Positions 53,020 to 62,295 of a DNA stretch of 64,000 bases are shown piece after piece (the first letter of the stretch is position 1; the number at the start of each line of letters is the position of its first letter). The notes below the pieces were generated by a model. The model made no database searches. It was not told the origin of the DNA and saw only the letters and a program-made list of their open reading frames with translations. A program made the position numbers and the translations under genes. This DNA comes from Nostoc calcicola FACHB-3891 (GTDB lineage Bacteria; Cyanobacteriota; Cyanobacteriia; Cyanobacteriales; Nostocaceae), in contig NZ_JACJRQ010000010.1 in assembly GCF_014697355.1 (NCBI RefSeq), positions 62,001-126,000 of the forward strand, written 5' to 3'.

Positions 53020-53801
53020 AGCAGAAATTCCAAAAAGAAAATTACAGTTCTATCAAATGTGCAGACAAAGGAGATACCTTTTGCTGTTCGCAAAGGTACT
53101 CAACACTAACGACAAGACAATTACAGTTGCGATCGCTTCACCAAAGGCACAGCAATTACTTCTGTTGTTTTAGATACTTAGATGCGAACAGATACTTCCG
53201 AAGTATTGCTCGCGTCTTACACGTTTTTTGACTTTCTTTTGTGTCTTTATGTAAAGAAATATAACAACTTCGTTACAAATAAGCAATACCTTTCTCAGCT
53301 ACATTTTGATAATTTTTATTTATATTTTTTATAAGTTTTACTTAAGCAAATTAGACATAATATTTAGGTGCAATGTCTAAAATCGCAATCCATCTTCTAC
53401 CAACAACGCTTTTTGGGTTAAGGCACCAGACGCGATAAATCGCTCAGCAGTTAACCTGTAACTCTCAACAGATGCCTTTCGTCCGTCCGCTGCCACGCAG
53501 TGTTAGCTGGCTAGACATGACAGACTTTAAGATACTTGCTTTCTTTAATCAGGTTCAACCAAATAGCGAATAGGATCGATAAAAACAAAGGAATCTTAGA
53601 GGATGTTTGAAAAGTCCAATTGTTGGTAGCAAAACGTTTTAGATCCCCCTAAATCCCCCTTAAAAAGGGGGACTTTAACTCCGGTTCCCCCCTTAAAAAG
53701 GGGGGTTAGGGGGGATCAACAAGTACCTAAAATCACAGTTAACTACTTTTCAAACAACCTCTTAGCTTTACTAAAAGTCAATTTAAACTTTTTAGCCAAT
53801 T
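53020..53801. other. Divergent promoter region of ocp and the giant kinase
   Basis: 782 bases with no gene. The first 200 bases upstream of ocp include ATTTTTATTTATATTTTTTATA-like very AT-rich DNA (53310-53345), a likely place for promoters. The last 200 bases are taken by the MITE-like hairpin element at 53598-53762. Confidence 0.5.
53598..53762. mobile_element. MITE-like hairpin element, family C
   Basis: Terminal inverted repeats AGAGGATGTTTGAAAAGT (53598-53615) and ACTTTTCAAACAACCTCT (53745-53762) match at 17 of 18 positions and are flanked by TTA/TTA-like bases. The interior has an inverted pair of GATCCCCCTAA...CCCCCTTAAAAAGGGGG modules (53642-53716). The whole element can fold into one long hairpin. 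It ends 39 bases before the ATG of the 1836-residue kinase gene, so it must lie in its 5' leader or promoter. Confidence 0.82.
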
Positions 53802-56800
53802 ATGCCCTCATCAGTTGCCATGCTTACCATCGCTGGATTCAAGGATTTGAATCAAATTCATGCTGGTAAGAATTCGCACGTTTATCGGGCACGACGAGTT
53901 CAAGACGAGCATCCAGTCATTCTCAAGCTCCTGAAAGCGGACTATCCGACCACCAATCAACTCAGGCGCTATCGTCAGGAGTATTTTCTGACCCAACAAC
54001 TCCAGTTACCTAATGTGATTCGCGCTTACGGGTTAGATGAATGGCAAAGAACCCTGGTTATTAGTTTTGAAGATTTTGGGGCGATCGCCCTTAAAGAGTG
54101 GTTAAACCGCTACTCCCTGGGGACACCAATCGATTTGTTTCTACTTCTAGCTCCTAAGATTGCCAAGGCGGTAGGGCAACTCCACAGTCAGTCTGTCATT
54201 CATAAAGACATCAATCTGACCAACATCGTCCTCAATTCAGCGACGATGGAACTCAAATTGATTGATTTGGGCATCTCTACCCAACTGAGCCGAGAACTAC
54301 CTACCCTACAACCGCCTAACTGCCTGGAAGGAACGCTACCTTATCTATCGCCAGAGCAAACTGGACGGATGAATCGCGTGGTGGATTATCGCACCGATTT
54401 TTACTCATTAGGGGCAACTTTCTATGAGTTACTCACAGGTAGAGTCCCGTTTACCAGTGATGACCCGATGGAATTAGTCCATTGTCACCTTGCCAAACAG
54501 CCAACCCCTCTCGTGGAATTCAAAATTCCGCAAGCCATTTCAGATATTGTGCTCAAGCTGATGGCGAAAAATCCCGAAGATCGCTACCAGAGTGCCTGGG
54601 GATTGGAGGCAGACCTGAAAGAATGTGCAAGGCAATGGCAGACAGCAGGACGGATTTGTGAGTTTCCCCTCGGTCGGCATGATGTTTCCGCGCAGTTCCA
54701 AATTCCTCAAAAGCTCTATGGACGCGAACACGAAATTGCAGCACTACTGGCAGCGTTTGAACGAGTAGCAGGAGCAGAAAGGGCACGGGAAGATTCCGCC
54801 TCCCCTCATGCCGAACTGATCCTGATTACGGGTTATGCAGGCATTGGCAAATCGGCTCTGGTGCGATCGCTCTACAAACCCATCACAGCCAAGCGGGGCT
54901 ATTTTATTTCAGGCAAGTTCGACCAGTTTCAGCGCAATATTCCTTACTCTGCTGTCATAGATGCCTTTGCAGGTTTTGTAAAACAACTGTTGGGGGAACC
55001 TGAGGCGGTTTTGCAGCAATGGCGAGAACGATTTTTAGCTGCATTAGGAACCAATGGACAAGCGGCGATCGATGTGATTCCTGATGTCGAGTTGATGATT
55101 GGGCAGCAGCCACCTATGCCTGAGTTGGGTGCAACTGAGAGCCAAAATCGGTTGAATTTAGTGTTCCAACAGTTTATGCAAGCCTGTTGCACGCCAGAGC
55201 ATCCGCTGGTGCTGTTTTTGGATGATATGCAGTGGGCGGATTTGGCAACGTTAAGCTTGCTGGAACGACTGCTAGGAGTCCACTCAATCCAGTATTTGCT
55301 GCCAATCCTTGCCTATCGAGATAATGAAGTGTCGGTTGGTCATCCTCTAACCCTGACAATCGATCGACTGCAACGCCAAGGAAGCCACCTAGAGCAGATT
55401 ACTTTAGCGCCGTTACTGCCCCCACAAATTGAGCAATTGCTGATAGAGACTTTGCAAAGCGATCGCGAAACTGTCAAAAATCTCGCTGAGTTGGTGATTC
55501 GGAAAACCGAGGGCAATCCCTTCTTTACGATTCAGTTTCTTAAAACCCTCTATAGCGAGAATCTGCTGAGTTTTAATCACAATTTGAGGCAGTGGCAATG
55601 GGAGTTTGGTCAGATTGAGCAGATGCGGTTCACCGATAATGTGGTGGAACTGATGGTCACACAGTTACAAAAGTTACCCCCATCGGTGCAAGATATTCTA
55701 TCGACGGCGGCTTGTTTGGGAACAGAGTTTGATCTCAAAACCCTCTCGTTTGTCAAGAATCAAACCTCAGCAGAACTCTTCGCCGATCTCAAAATCGCTA
55801 TAGAACGTGGATTTGTGGTGGCGCGTTCGGCTTTGCCGTCTCCCAGAGAGTCGCTACCCGACCAAAATCTCTCGATCCAAGATTACCAGTTTGGGCACGA
55901 TCGCATCCAACAAGCTGCCTATTCCCTAATTTCCAACGACAAACAAGCCACCACCCATCTTAAAATCGGAAAATTATTACTGCAACATTTTTCCGAAACT
56001 GAGCAAGAAGAAAACCTGTTTGAGATGGTTCGACATTTGAATCAAGGACAGGAGTTAATTACTCAGTTAGATGAGCGAGAAACCCTAGCCCAACTGAACT
56101 TAAACGCGGGAAAGAAAGCCAAACATGCGGCTGCCTATGCTGCTGCATTAGTCTATTTGAAAACGGGAATTGAGCTACTAACCGATCGCGGCTGGCAATG
56201 TCAGTATAAATTGACCTTGGATCTCTACACGACGGCTGCCGAAGCGGCTTATCTCAGCGCAAACTTGGTGCTAACGGAGCGCTTGATAAAAACCGTGTTA
56301 TCACAAGCTAAAACCGTGCTAGACAAAGTGAAAGTGTATGAGACGAAAATTCAGGTATGTGCTGCTCAGAGCCAGTATAGTGAAGTCATCAATATCGGAT
56401 TGGAAGCGTTGAATTTACTGGGGGTAAAACTGCCCAGACAACCGAGCAAGTTTGATGTTGCGCGGGAATTGCTACGGACAAAACTGATTACAGGACATCG
56501 ATCGATTGCCAGCCTAACTGACCTGCCAATCATGACCGATCCTTGTCCTCAAGCAGCGATCCGTGTTCTGAGTAGAATAACATCTGCGACCTACCTTGCT
56601 GCGCCTCTACTAAGGCCGCTGATTGTATCGAAGCAGGTCACCTTGTCGATTCAGTGGGGAAATACTCATGAATCTGCTGCTGCTTATAGTAGCTATGGGA
56701 TGTTCCTCTGTGGCAGGGGCGATATTAAAACTGGCTATCAATTTGGTCAACTGGCTCTCAAGTTAGTCTCTCAACTGAATGCTAGAGAAATTAGAGCTAG

Positions 56801-59312
56801 AACAGAGTGCATGGCATATAGCTCCACAAAACACTGGATAGAGCCTGTAAGAGAGATGTTGACTCCACTGCGGGAAGCGTATGCAGTTGGACTGGAAACT
56901 GGAGATTTGGAATTTGCGGCCTATTTACTTGAGCTTTCTTCTCACTATGCCTTACTCAGCGGCTGTGAATTGGCAAAACTGGAATTAGATATGGCAACCT
57001 GCACCTCTGCCATCCAGCAGACGGGACAAGACAGAACTGCTGCCTTGAATTCTATGTTTCACCAGGCGGTTCTGAACTTGCTGGATGGAGCGGGAAGTTT
57101 CTCTTGTTTATTGATTGGTAAAGCGTTCGACGAACAGGAAATGATACCGGCGCTACAAAGCAGAAAGGACTCGAATCTACTCTTCCAGCTATATTTCAAC
57201 AAAATACTGCTGTGTGTTCTATTCGGTGAGATGGAGCAAGCGGTAGTTAATGCTGAAGTAGCCGAACAGTATCTCGATGGGGTTCCGGGTCTGATCGTAG
57301 TTCCTCACTTTTACTTTTATAATTCCCTGGCGCTTCTAGCAACCACAGATATCTCCCCATCCCAACGAAAACCTCATCTTCAGAAGGTGCTTCGTAGCCA
57401 GAAGAACATGAAAAAATGGGCGAAGTATGGCCCGATGAATCATTTGCATAAATATTGGCTGGTGGAAGCTGAACGGTGTCGAGTTCAAGGCAGGAATACG
57501 CAAGCAGTAGATTATTACGATCGCGCGATCGCCAAAGCCAAAGAAAACCAATATGTCCACGAAGAAGCCCTTGCCAACGAACTGGCTGCCAAGTTCTACT
57601 TACGTTTAGGCAAAGAAACCATCGCCCGTGCTTACATAGTGGAAGCTCACTGTGCTTATCAACGCTGGGGTGCGATCGCGAAGGTCAAGCAATTGGAAAC
57701 TCAATATCCCCAGTTTCAATCATTGGAAAAGGCAAGCTCTGCCCAGTTTCTCACGCGCTGCAACGCCTTTGAGTCAAATAGTATTCAGAGTAGTGGTGCT
57801 ACCTTCGATCTGAACACGGTGATGAAAGCGTCTGTGGCGATCGCCAGCGAGATTGTGCTGGAAAATCTATTGCAGACGTTAATGAAAATTCTGCTAGAAA
57901 ATGCAGGGGCACAAACGGGTTGTTTACTGTTGCCAACATCCCCCACTTCAGGAGCGGTCAGCAACCTCTCCATCGCCATTTACAGCAACGCTAACACCAC
58001 CACGCTCTCGCCTGGCCATCCTATCCATCAAATTTTGCCAGAATCCGTTCTCCATTACGTAGCGCGTACTCGCCAAAGCGTTATTCTCGACGATGCAGCC
58101 CAGGCAAGCAGTTTCGTCCACGATTCCTACTTTCAATCTGCTAAATCGCTTTCTCTTCTTTGCTATCCTTTACTCGACCAAAGCAAACTCGTAGGGCTGG
58201 TTTATCTGGAAAATCAAGTGGCTACGGGAGCCTTTACTAGTAATCGCATCGAATTTCTCCAACTCCTGAGCGGACAAATTGCGATCGCCCTGACTAACGC
58301 TCAACTCTACACCCAGGTCAAAGACAGTGAAAAACAGCTCAAACAATTTCTCGAAGCCGTTTCTGTTGGCATTGGCGTATTAGATGCGAACGGATGTCCC
58401 TACTACGTGAATCAACATGCCAAAAAGTTGCTAGGTAAAGGGCTTGATCCAACAATAACGACTGAGGAAATTCCTCAAAGCTATCAACTTTATGTGGCTG
58501 AAACCCAGGAACTTTATCCCAACGAACAGTTACCTATTGTCAGAGCCTTGAAGGGAGAAGCTTCTAGAGTAGATGATATGAAAATTCATCGTGGCGATCG
58601 CGTGATTTCTCTAGAAGCACACGGAACGCCAATCTACAATGAAGCAGGAGAAGTTCAATATGCACTTTCAACCTTTCAAGACATTACCCAACACAAACAA
58701 GCCGAGAAGATTCTCACAGAGTACAATCGCATTTTGGAACAACAAGTGGCTGAACGCACTGCTGAACTGCAAGACGCCAATCAGGAATTGTCTCGCCTTG
58801 CCATGTTAGACGGACTAACCCAAATTGCTAACCGTCGCCGCTTTGATGACTACCTAGTAATGGAATGGCAACGGCACCAGCGCAAACGGGAATCGTTGAC
58901 CTTAATTTTGATAGACATTGATTGTTTCAAACGGTACAACGATTACTATGGGCATCAGGCTGGAGATGAATGTTTGATCCGAGTAGCTCTGGCTCTGGCT
59001 CAAGTCCCCCAACGTGCGACTGATTTGGTCGCGCGGTATGGCGGTGAAGAATTTGCGGCGATTTTACCAAATACCGACCTGAAGGGTGGATTGAGCGTTG
59101 CTGAGGCGATGAGACGAGCGATCGCCTCTCTTGCCATTCCCCATGCCCAGTCCGAGGTAAGTGCCCATGTTACCTTGAGTCTGGGCGTAGCGTCTCTGAT
59201 TTCAAGTGCAGACAGCGATTCGAGGGACTTGATTGCTAAGGCAGACGAGGCACTCTACAAGGCAAAGCATCAGGGACGCAACCAAAGCGTTGAATATACA
59301 GCACAGAAGTAA
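53802..59312 (+). CDS. Ser/Thr kinase - AAA ATPase - GAF - PAS - GGDEF signalling protein
   Basis: 1836 residues; a start at the ATG 53820 is possible. Residues 1-275: Ser/Thr kinase with catalytic loop VIHKDINLTNIV (HKD) and LIDLGIS in place of DFG. About 305-560: AAA/STAND ATPase with GYAGIGKSALVRSL (near 343) and LVLFLDDMQWADLA (near 468). About 560-1330: helical repeats as in cyanobacterial and fungal two-component hybrids of this type. About 1335-1505: GAF. About 1510-1640: PAS. The end is a diguanylate cyclase domain with ARYGGEEFAAILP (GGEEF active site near 1746) and an RATD inhibitory I-site five residues before it. It probably turns a bound signal into cyclic-di-GMP. Family members usually end in a histidine kinase; a GGDEF end is less usual. 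Confidence 0.93.
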   Translation: MPSSVAMLTIAGFKDLNQIHAGKNSHVYRARRVQDEHPVILKLLKADYPTTNQLRRYRQEYFLTQQLQLPNVIRAYGLDEWQRTLVISFEDFGAIALKEWLNRYSLGTPIDLFLLLAPKIAKAVGQLHSQSVIHKDINLTNIVLNSATMELKLIDLGISTQLSRELPTLQPPNCLEGTLPYLSPEQTGRMNRVVDYRTDFYSLGATFYELLTGRVPFTSDDPMELVHCHLAKQPTPLVEFKIPQAISDIVLKLMAKNPEDRYQSAWGLEADLKECARQWQTAGRICEFPLGRHDVSAQFQIPQKLYGREHEIAALLAAFERVAGAERAREDSASPHAELILITGYAGIGKSALVRSLYKPITAKRGYFISGKFDQFQRNIPYSAVIDAFAGFVKQLLGEPEAVLQQWRERFLAALGTNGQAAIDVIPDVELMIGQQPPMPELGATESQNRLNLVFQQFMQACCTPEHPLVLFLDDMQWADLATLSLLERLLGVHSIQYLLPILAYRDNEVSVGHPLTLTIDRLQRQGSHLEQITLAPLLPPQIEQLLIETLQSDRETVKNLAELVIRKTEGNPFFTIQFLKTLYSENLLSFNHNLRQWQWEFGQIEQMRFTDNVVELMVTQLQKLPPSVQDILSTAACLGTEFDLKTLSFVKNQTSAELFADLKIAIERGFVVARSALPSPRESLPDQNLSIQDYQFGHDRIQQAAYSLISNDKQATTHLKIGKLLLQHFSETEQEENLFEMVRHLNQGQELITQLDERETLAQLNLNAGKKAKHAAAYAAALVYLKTGIELLTDRGWQCQYKLTLDLYTTAAEAAYLSANLVLTERLIKTVLSQAKTVLDKVKVYETKIQVCAAQSQYSEVINIGLEALNLLGVKLPRQPSKFDVARELLRTKLITGHRSIASLTDLPIMTDPCPQAAIRVLSRITSATYLAAPLLRPLIVSKQVTLSIQWGNTHESAAAYSSYGMFLCGRGDIKTGYQFGQLALKLVSQLNAREIRARTECMAYSSTKHWIEPVREMLTPLREAYAVGLETGDLEFAAYLLELSSHYALLSGCELAKLELDMATCTSAIQQTGQDRTAALNSMFHQAVLNLLDGAGSFSCLLIGKAFDEQEMIPALQSRKDSNLLFQLYFNKILLCVLFGEMEQAVVNAEVAEQYLDGVPGLIVVPHFYFYNSLALLATTDISPSQRKPHLQKVLRSQKNMKKWAKYGPMNHLHKYWLVEAERCRVQGRNTQAVDYYDRAIAKAKENQYVHEEALANELAAKFYLRLGKETIARAYIVEAHCAYQRWGAIAKVKQLETQYPQFQSLEKASSAQFLTRCNAFESNSIQSSGATFDLNTVMKASVAIASEIVLENLLQTLMKILLENAGAQTGCLLLPTSPTSGAVSNLSIAIYSNANTTTLSPGHPIHQILPESVLHYVARTRQSVILDDAAQASSFVHDSYFQSAKSLSLLCYPLLDQSKLVGLVYLENQVATGAFTSNRIEFLQLLSGQIAIALTNAQLYTQVKDSEKQLKQFLEAVSVGIGVLDANGCPYYVNQHAKKLLGKGLDPTITTEEIPQSYQLYVAETQELYPNEQLPIVRALKGEASRVDDMKIHRGDRVISLEAHGTPIYNEAGEVQYALSTFQDITQHKQAEKILTEYNRILEQQVAERTAELQDANQELSRLAMLDGLTQIANRRRFDDYLVMEWQRHQRKRESLTLILIDIDCFKRYNDYYGHQAGDECLIRVALALAQVPQRATDLVARYGGEEFAAILPNTDLKGGLSVAEAMRRAIASLAIPHAQSEVSAHVTLSLGVASLISSADSDSRDLIAKADEALYKAKHQGRNQSVEYTAQK

Positions 59313-59587
59313 GCTAACTATTTATTATACGCAAAGTTTCCGTATAATTTCTTATCAATTCTCATATATCAAGCATTACAACCTACATTCTGCACTTCAA
59401 ATTGAAGTACAAAATGTAGGTTAATAATCAAAAAACCTTAACCGAACCGTATTGAATCCGAAATTACCTACGTACTTAGTACGGTTTTTACTACTTTTAT
59501 TGGCGTGTCAAGCTATTGCAAAAAATATTTACATTAATTTATATTTATTGCCAGGTTCAGAAAAACAGCAAAAGCAAGGAGTAACAA

Positions 59588-59800
59588 ATGACAGGTAGAG
59601 GCTTCACCATTAACGAACGAGGTCAACTCAACAGATTTGCTATCGAACCCAAAGTTTATGTAGATGAAACTCCACGGGCTGGGTTTACAGAATATGCTGA
59701 AAAACTCAACGGGCGTTTGGCAACGATCGGTTTTGTCTCACTCATAGCCTTGGAAGTTCTTACCGGACATGGTTTAATTGGATGGCTAACAAGCCTTTAA
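59588..59800 (+). CDS. hli: High-light-inducible protein (one-helix CAB family)
   Basis: 70 residues with the chlorophyll-binding signature [20 protein letters not shown] (E-x2-N-G-R) in a single membrane helix. A strong Shine-Dalgarno AAGGAG at 59576-59581 sits six bases before the ATG. Hlips bind chlorophyll and carotenoid and protect photosystem assembly intermediates under light stress. It is followed 64 bases later by a second small one-helix gene, and the pair ends at a strong terminator. The position near ocp gathers two photoprotection genes. Confidence 0.94.
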   Translation: MTGRGFTINERGQLNRFAIEPKVYVDETPRAGFTEYAEKLNGRLATIGFVSLIALEVLTGHGLIGWLTSL

Positions 59801-59864
59801 ACAAGACACTTGATATTTCCGAATTTTCCCCAATTGACGAATACAACAACTTAGAGGCATAACT

Positions 59865-60104
59865 ATGAAAACTGATTTTGATTACCCCAGAAAAGATTTA
59901 ATTGGACCAGTTGTTTTTAGACCTACTTTCAACAATTTTGAAACCATCAATGTGAATCAAGCCTGGTCATTGTTTTTCTCTGCTGGTCAAGACGATAATC
60001 GCCTGGGACAACAAATTGAATTAGGTAGGTTTTTTACTAACCTCTTAATCGCCGTTGGAGTAACTGGAATTATTTGGGCAATTTACTTCAGCCACTTAGC
60101 ATGA
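59865..60104 (+). CDS. Small one-helix membrane protein co-transcribed with hli
   Basis: 79 residues. A soluble N-terminal part (DYPRKDLIGPVVFRPTFNNF) is followed by a helix with IELGRFFTNLLIAVGVTGII near the C-terminus. It lacks the full E-x2-N-G-R chlorophyll motif of Hlips, but E-L-G-R at the helix start is reminiscent of it. It is placed between hli and the terminator, so the same transcript is expected. Likely a thylakoid protein of the extended Hlip/CAB neighbourhood; the function is inferred from context only. Confidence 0.75.
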   Translation: MKTDFDYPRKDLIGPVVFRPTFNNFETINVNQAWSLFFSAGQDDNRLGQQIELGRFFTNLLIAVGVTGIIWAIYFSHLA

Positions 60105-60132
60105 ATAACTTTGTTGGCTTATTGTCTGTAGT

Positions 60133-60185
60133 AACTTCAACTGAAGTCTTGGTATCAAAACCCAAGACTTCAGTTGAAGTTTTTA
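60133..60185 (+). terminator. Intrinsic terminator after the hli pair
   Basis: Left arm AACTTCAACTGAAGTCTTGG (60133-60152), nine-base loop, right arm at 60162-60181 perfectly complementary, then a T-run (TTTTT). A 20-base perfect stem makes a strong Rho-independent terminator. Confidence 0.93.
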
Positions 60186-60222
60186 ATTGATGTAAAAAAA
60201 TATTAGCTTGGGAAAAAAATTG

Positions 60223-60480
60223 ATGTTAATTGGATTTACAAATCTTCCCAATTTATCCCGCTATTGTGGATATGTAGGTCTAGAAGTAGCAGAAATTGTT
60301 GTCAAACACCTTGCTGTTCAAAGCAAAACTTATGTAATTCAAAATAGAAGAATATTAGTATATCAGCTTTTAAAATCTGGTTTGGATTCTCATACAGCCA
60401 ATAGAATAATTACTGTATTGATATCGAGTCCGATTTTGCAATCAACGAACAAAAATCAGTGTGCGATTCATGAATGCTGA
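60223..60480 (+). CDS. Hypothetical small protein
   Basis: 86 residues from the ATG of MLIGFTNLPNLSRYCGYVGL (the frame is open from a TTG at 60208). I do not recognise it. Composition is protein-like (hydrophobic and charged residues alternate, YVIQNRRILVYQLLKSGLDS), with no clear membrane helix. It begins 38 bases after the hli terminator and stands alone on the plus strand before trpE. Possibly real; no Shine-Dalgarno is obvious. Confidence 0.45.
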   Translation: MLIGFTNLPNLSRYCGYVGLEVAEIVVKHLAVQSKTYVIQNRRILVYQLLKSGLDSHTANRIITVLISSPILQSTNKNQCAIHEC

Positions 60481-60579
60481 GTAGGGGAGTAGGGAGTGGG
60501 AAGGTGGGAAGACAAGGAGAATAGTTCTTAACTCCTAATTCCGCACTCCCAATGACTAATGACTAATGACTAATGACTT

Positions 60580-62109
60580 TTAACGTAAACAGCGAATCGC
60601 CTCTAATAAACCTCTAGCTTTATTGAGTGTTTCTTCGTATTCTTTCTCAGGTTCAGAATCAGCCACTAAACCTGCACCCGCTTGTACACTGACAGTGTTA
60701 TTACGCACTACCATTGTGCGAATTGCTATAGCACTATTTAATTGTCCTTCAAAATCATAATATCCATAAACACCAGAATAAACACCCCGGCGACTAGGTT
60801 CTAATTCGTGGATAATTTCCATTGCCCTAATTTTGGGTGCGCCGCTGACTGTACCTGCTGGGAAACAGGCTTTGAGTAAGTCCCATGCTGTTTTATCAAG
60901 TGCTAATTTACCCACAACATTGCTAACAATGTGCATTACATGGGAGTAGCGTTCAACTACCATTAACTCATCAACTTTGACGCTACCACTTTGACAAACA
61001 CGCCCTAAATCGTTTCGTCCTAAATCAACAAGCATCACATGTTCGGCAATTTCCTTGGGATCTTGGAGTAAATCCTGGGCAAAAGCTGTATCTTCTTGGC
61101 TGGTTTTCCCACGTGGACGCGTTCCTGCGATTGGGCGTAGAGTTGCGATCGCTCCACCATTAGGATCGGTTTCGGCTTTTACCATCACTTCGGGACTGGA
61201 ACCGATGATTTGCCAATCTTGGAAGTGAAAATAAGCCATGTAAGGCGAAGGATTTATCTGACGTAGAGAACGGTAAAGAGCAAAGGGATCGCCTGTGTAT
61301 GTTGTTGATAATCGCTGAGAAATAACTACTTGGAAAATGTCACCAGCTTTAATATAGTCTTTTGCTTTTTGGACGCTTGCACAAAAATCGGGGCGGGTAA
61401 AGTTACTGTTATATTCTTCTGCCCCTCTGCTCGTCTGCTCGTCTGCTCGTCTGCTCCCTGGCGGCTTCCATTCCAATCTAGTTTTTTGGGGTGATAGGGG
61501 GAGAGATAGCTTTTCGAGCATTTGGGTAACGCGATCGCTTGCTTGTTGATATGCTGCTTGGAAATCAACTTTTGGGTCACGTAAATCAGCATAGGCGATC
61601 GCCCAAATTTTCCGCTTCACCTGGTCGAAAATCAACAGGTGGTCTACTTGCATCCACAATCCATCGGGGATATTTCGCTCATCTGGTGGATGAATTGGCA
61701 CACGCGGCTCAATCCAGCGAATCAATTCATAGCCCCAAAACCCGAATAAACCGCCAATTCCTGGAGGTAGCTGTGGTAATTTTACTGGCTGATAAGGTGC
61801 TAAACATTCGGCTAAAGCTGTAAAAGGGTCACCTGCAAAAACCACCTCCGAACCATCGCGGTTGATTTGAGTCGTGCGATCGCCCCTTGCTTCCAAAACC
61901 CACAGCGGATCGCAACCCACCAAACTATAGCGCCCAAGTTTTTCTCCACCTTCTATGGATTCCAACAAAAAGCTATAGGGCTGACCTGCACAGACTTTAT
62001 ACCAAGCAGATACTGGCGTATCTAAGTCTGCCACCCATTCCTGATATACCGGAACGAAGTTGCCTTGTGCAGCTAGCTGAGAAAATTCGGAGAAATCGGG
62101 GAATACCAT
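60580..62109 (-). CDS. trpE: Anthranilate synthase component I
   Basis: 509 residues from MVFPDFSEFSQLAAQGNFVP at 62109; the frame upstream of this ATG encodes only repeat-derived HPQSPIPN units and is not likely translated. The C-terminal chorismate-binding domain has DIFQVVISQRLSTTYTGDPF, ATLRPIAGTRPRGKT, LVDLGRNDLGRVC and FPAGTVSGAPKIRAMEII. It makes anthranilate from chorismate with glutamine-derived ammonia supplied by TrpG, not encoded here. Between residues about 219 and 228 (PPGSRRADEQTSRGAEEYNS) the coding DNA holds an octamer tandem repeat, an insertion in the linker between the two domains. Confidence 0.94.
   Translation of the reverse strand: MVFPDFSEFSQLAAQGNFVPVYQEWVADLDTPVSAWYKVCAGQPYSFLLESIEGGEKLGRYSLVGCDPLWVLEARGDRTTQINRDGSEVVFAGDPFTALAECLAPYQPVKLPQLPPGIGGLFGFWGYELIRWIEPRVPIHPPDERNIPDGLWMQVDHLLIFDQVKRKIWAIAYADLRDPKVDFQAAYQQASDRVTQMLEKLSLPLSPQKTRLEWKPPGSRRADEQTSRGAEEYNSNFTRPDFCASVQKAKDYIKAGDIFQVVISQRLSTTYTGDPFALYRSLRQINPSPYMAYFHFQDWQIIGSSPEVMVKAETDPNGGAIATLRPIAGTRPRGKTSQEDTAFAQDLLQDPKEIAEHVMLVDLGRNDLGRVCQSGSVKVDELMVVERYSHVMHIVSNVVGKLALDKTAWDLLKACFPAGTVSGAPKIRAMEIIHELEPSRRGVYSGVYGYYDFEGQLNSAIAIRTMVVRNNTVSVQAGAGLVADSEPEKEYEETLNKARGLLEAIRCLR
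61427..61456 (-). repeat. Octamer tandem repeat inside trpE
   Basis: Three exact copies of CTGCTCGT and a partial fourth (plus-strand sense) inside the coding sequence. Three octamers add 24 bases, a multiple of three, so the reading frame is kept. It encodes the R-R-A-D-E-Q-T-S-R-G stretch. Confidence 0.9.
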
Positions 62110-62118
62110 AAATAGCTG

Positions 62119-62181
62119 TGGGATTGGGGATTGGGGATTGGGGATTGGGGATTGGGGATTGGGGATTGGGGATTGGGGATG
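62119..62181. repeat. GGGATTG heptamer array upstream of trpE
   Basis: About nine consecutive copies of GGGGATT (7-mer) lie directly before the trpE start, from 10 bases upstream of the ATG on the minus strand. An STRR of this length inside the promoter/leader could affect expression if the copy number changes. Confidence 0.9.
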
Positions 62182-62295
62182 GTGTATGGGGCATTGGTTA
62201 TTCCCCTCATCTCCCACCCTGCGGGAAGCTAAAGCTACATCTCCCTCATCTCCCTCATCTCCAGTCCCCAGTCCCCAGTCCCCAGTCCCTAGTCC

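Noticed and set aside
62110..62217. N-terminal extension of TrpE by 36 residues
   Set aside because: It translates the GGGGATT heptamer array into HPQSPIPN units; the family start is at 62109.
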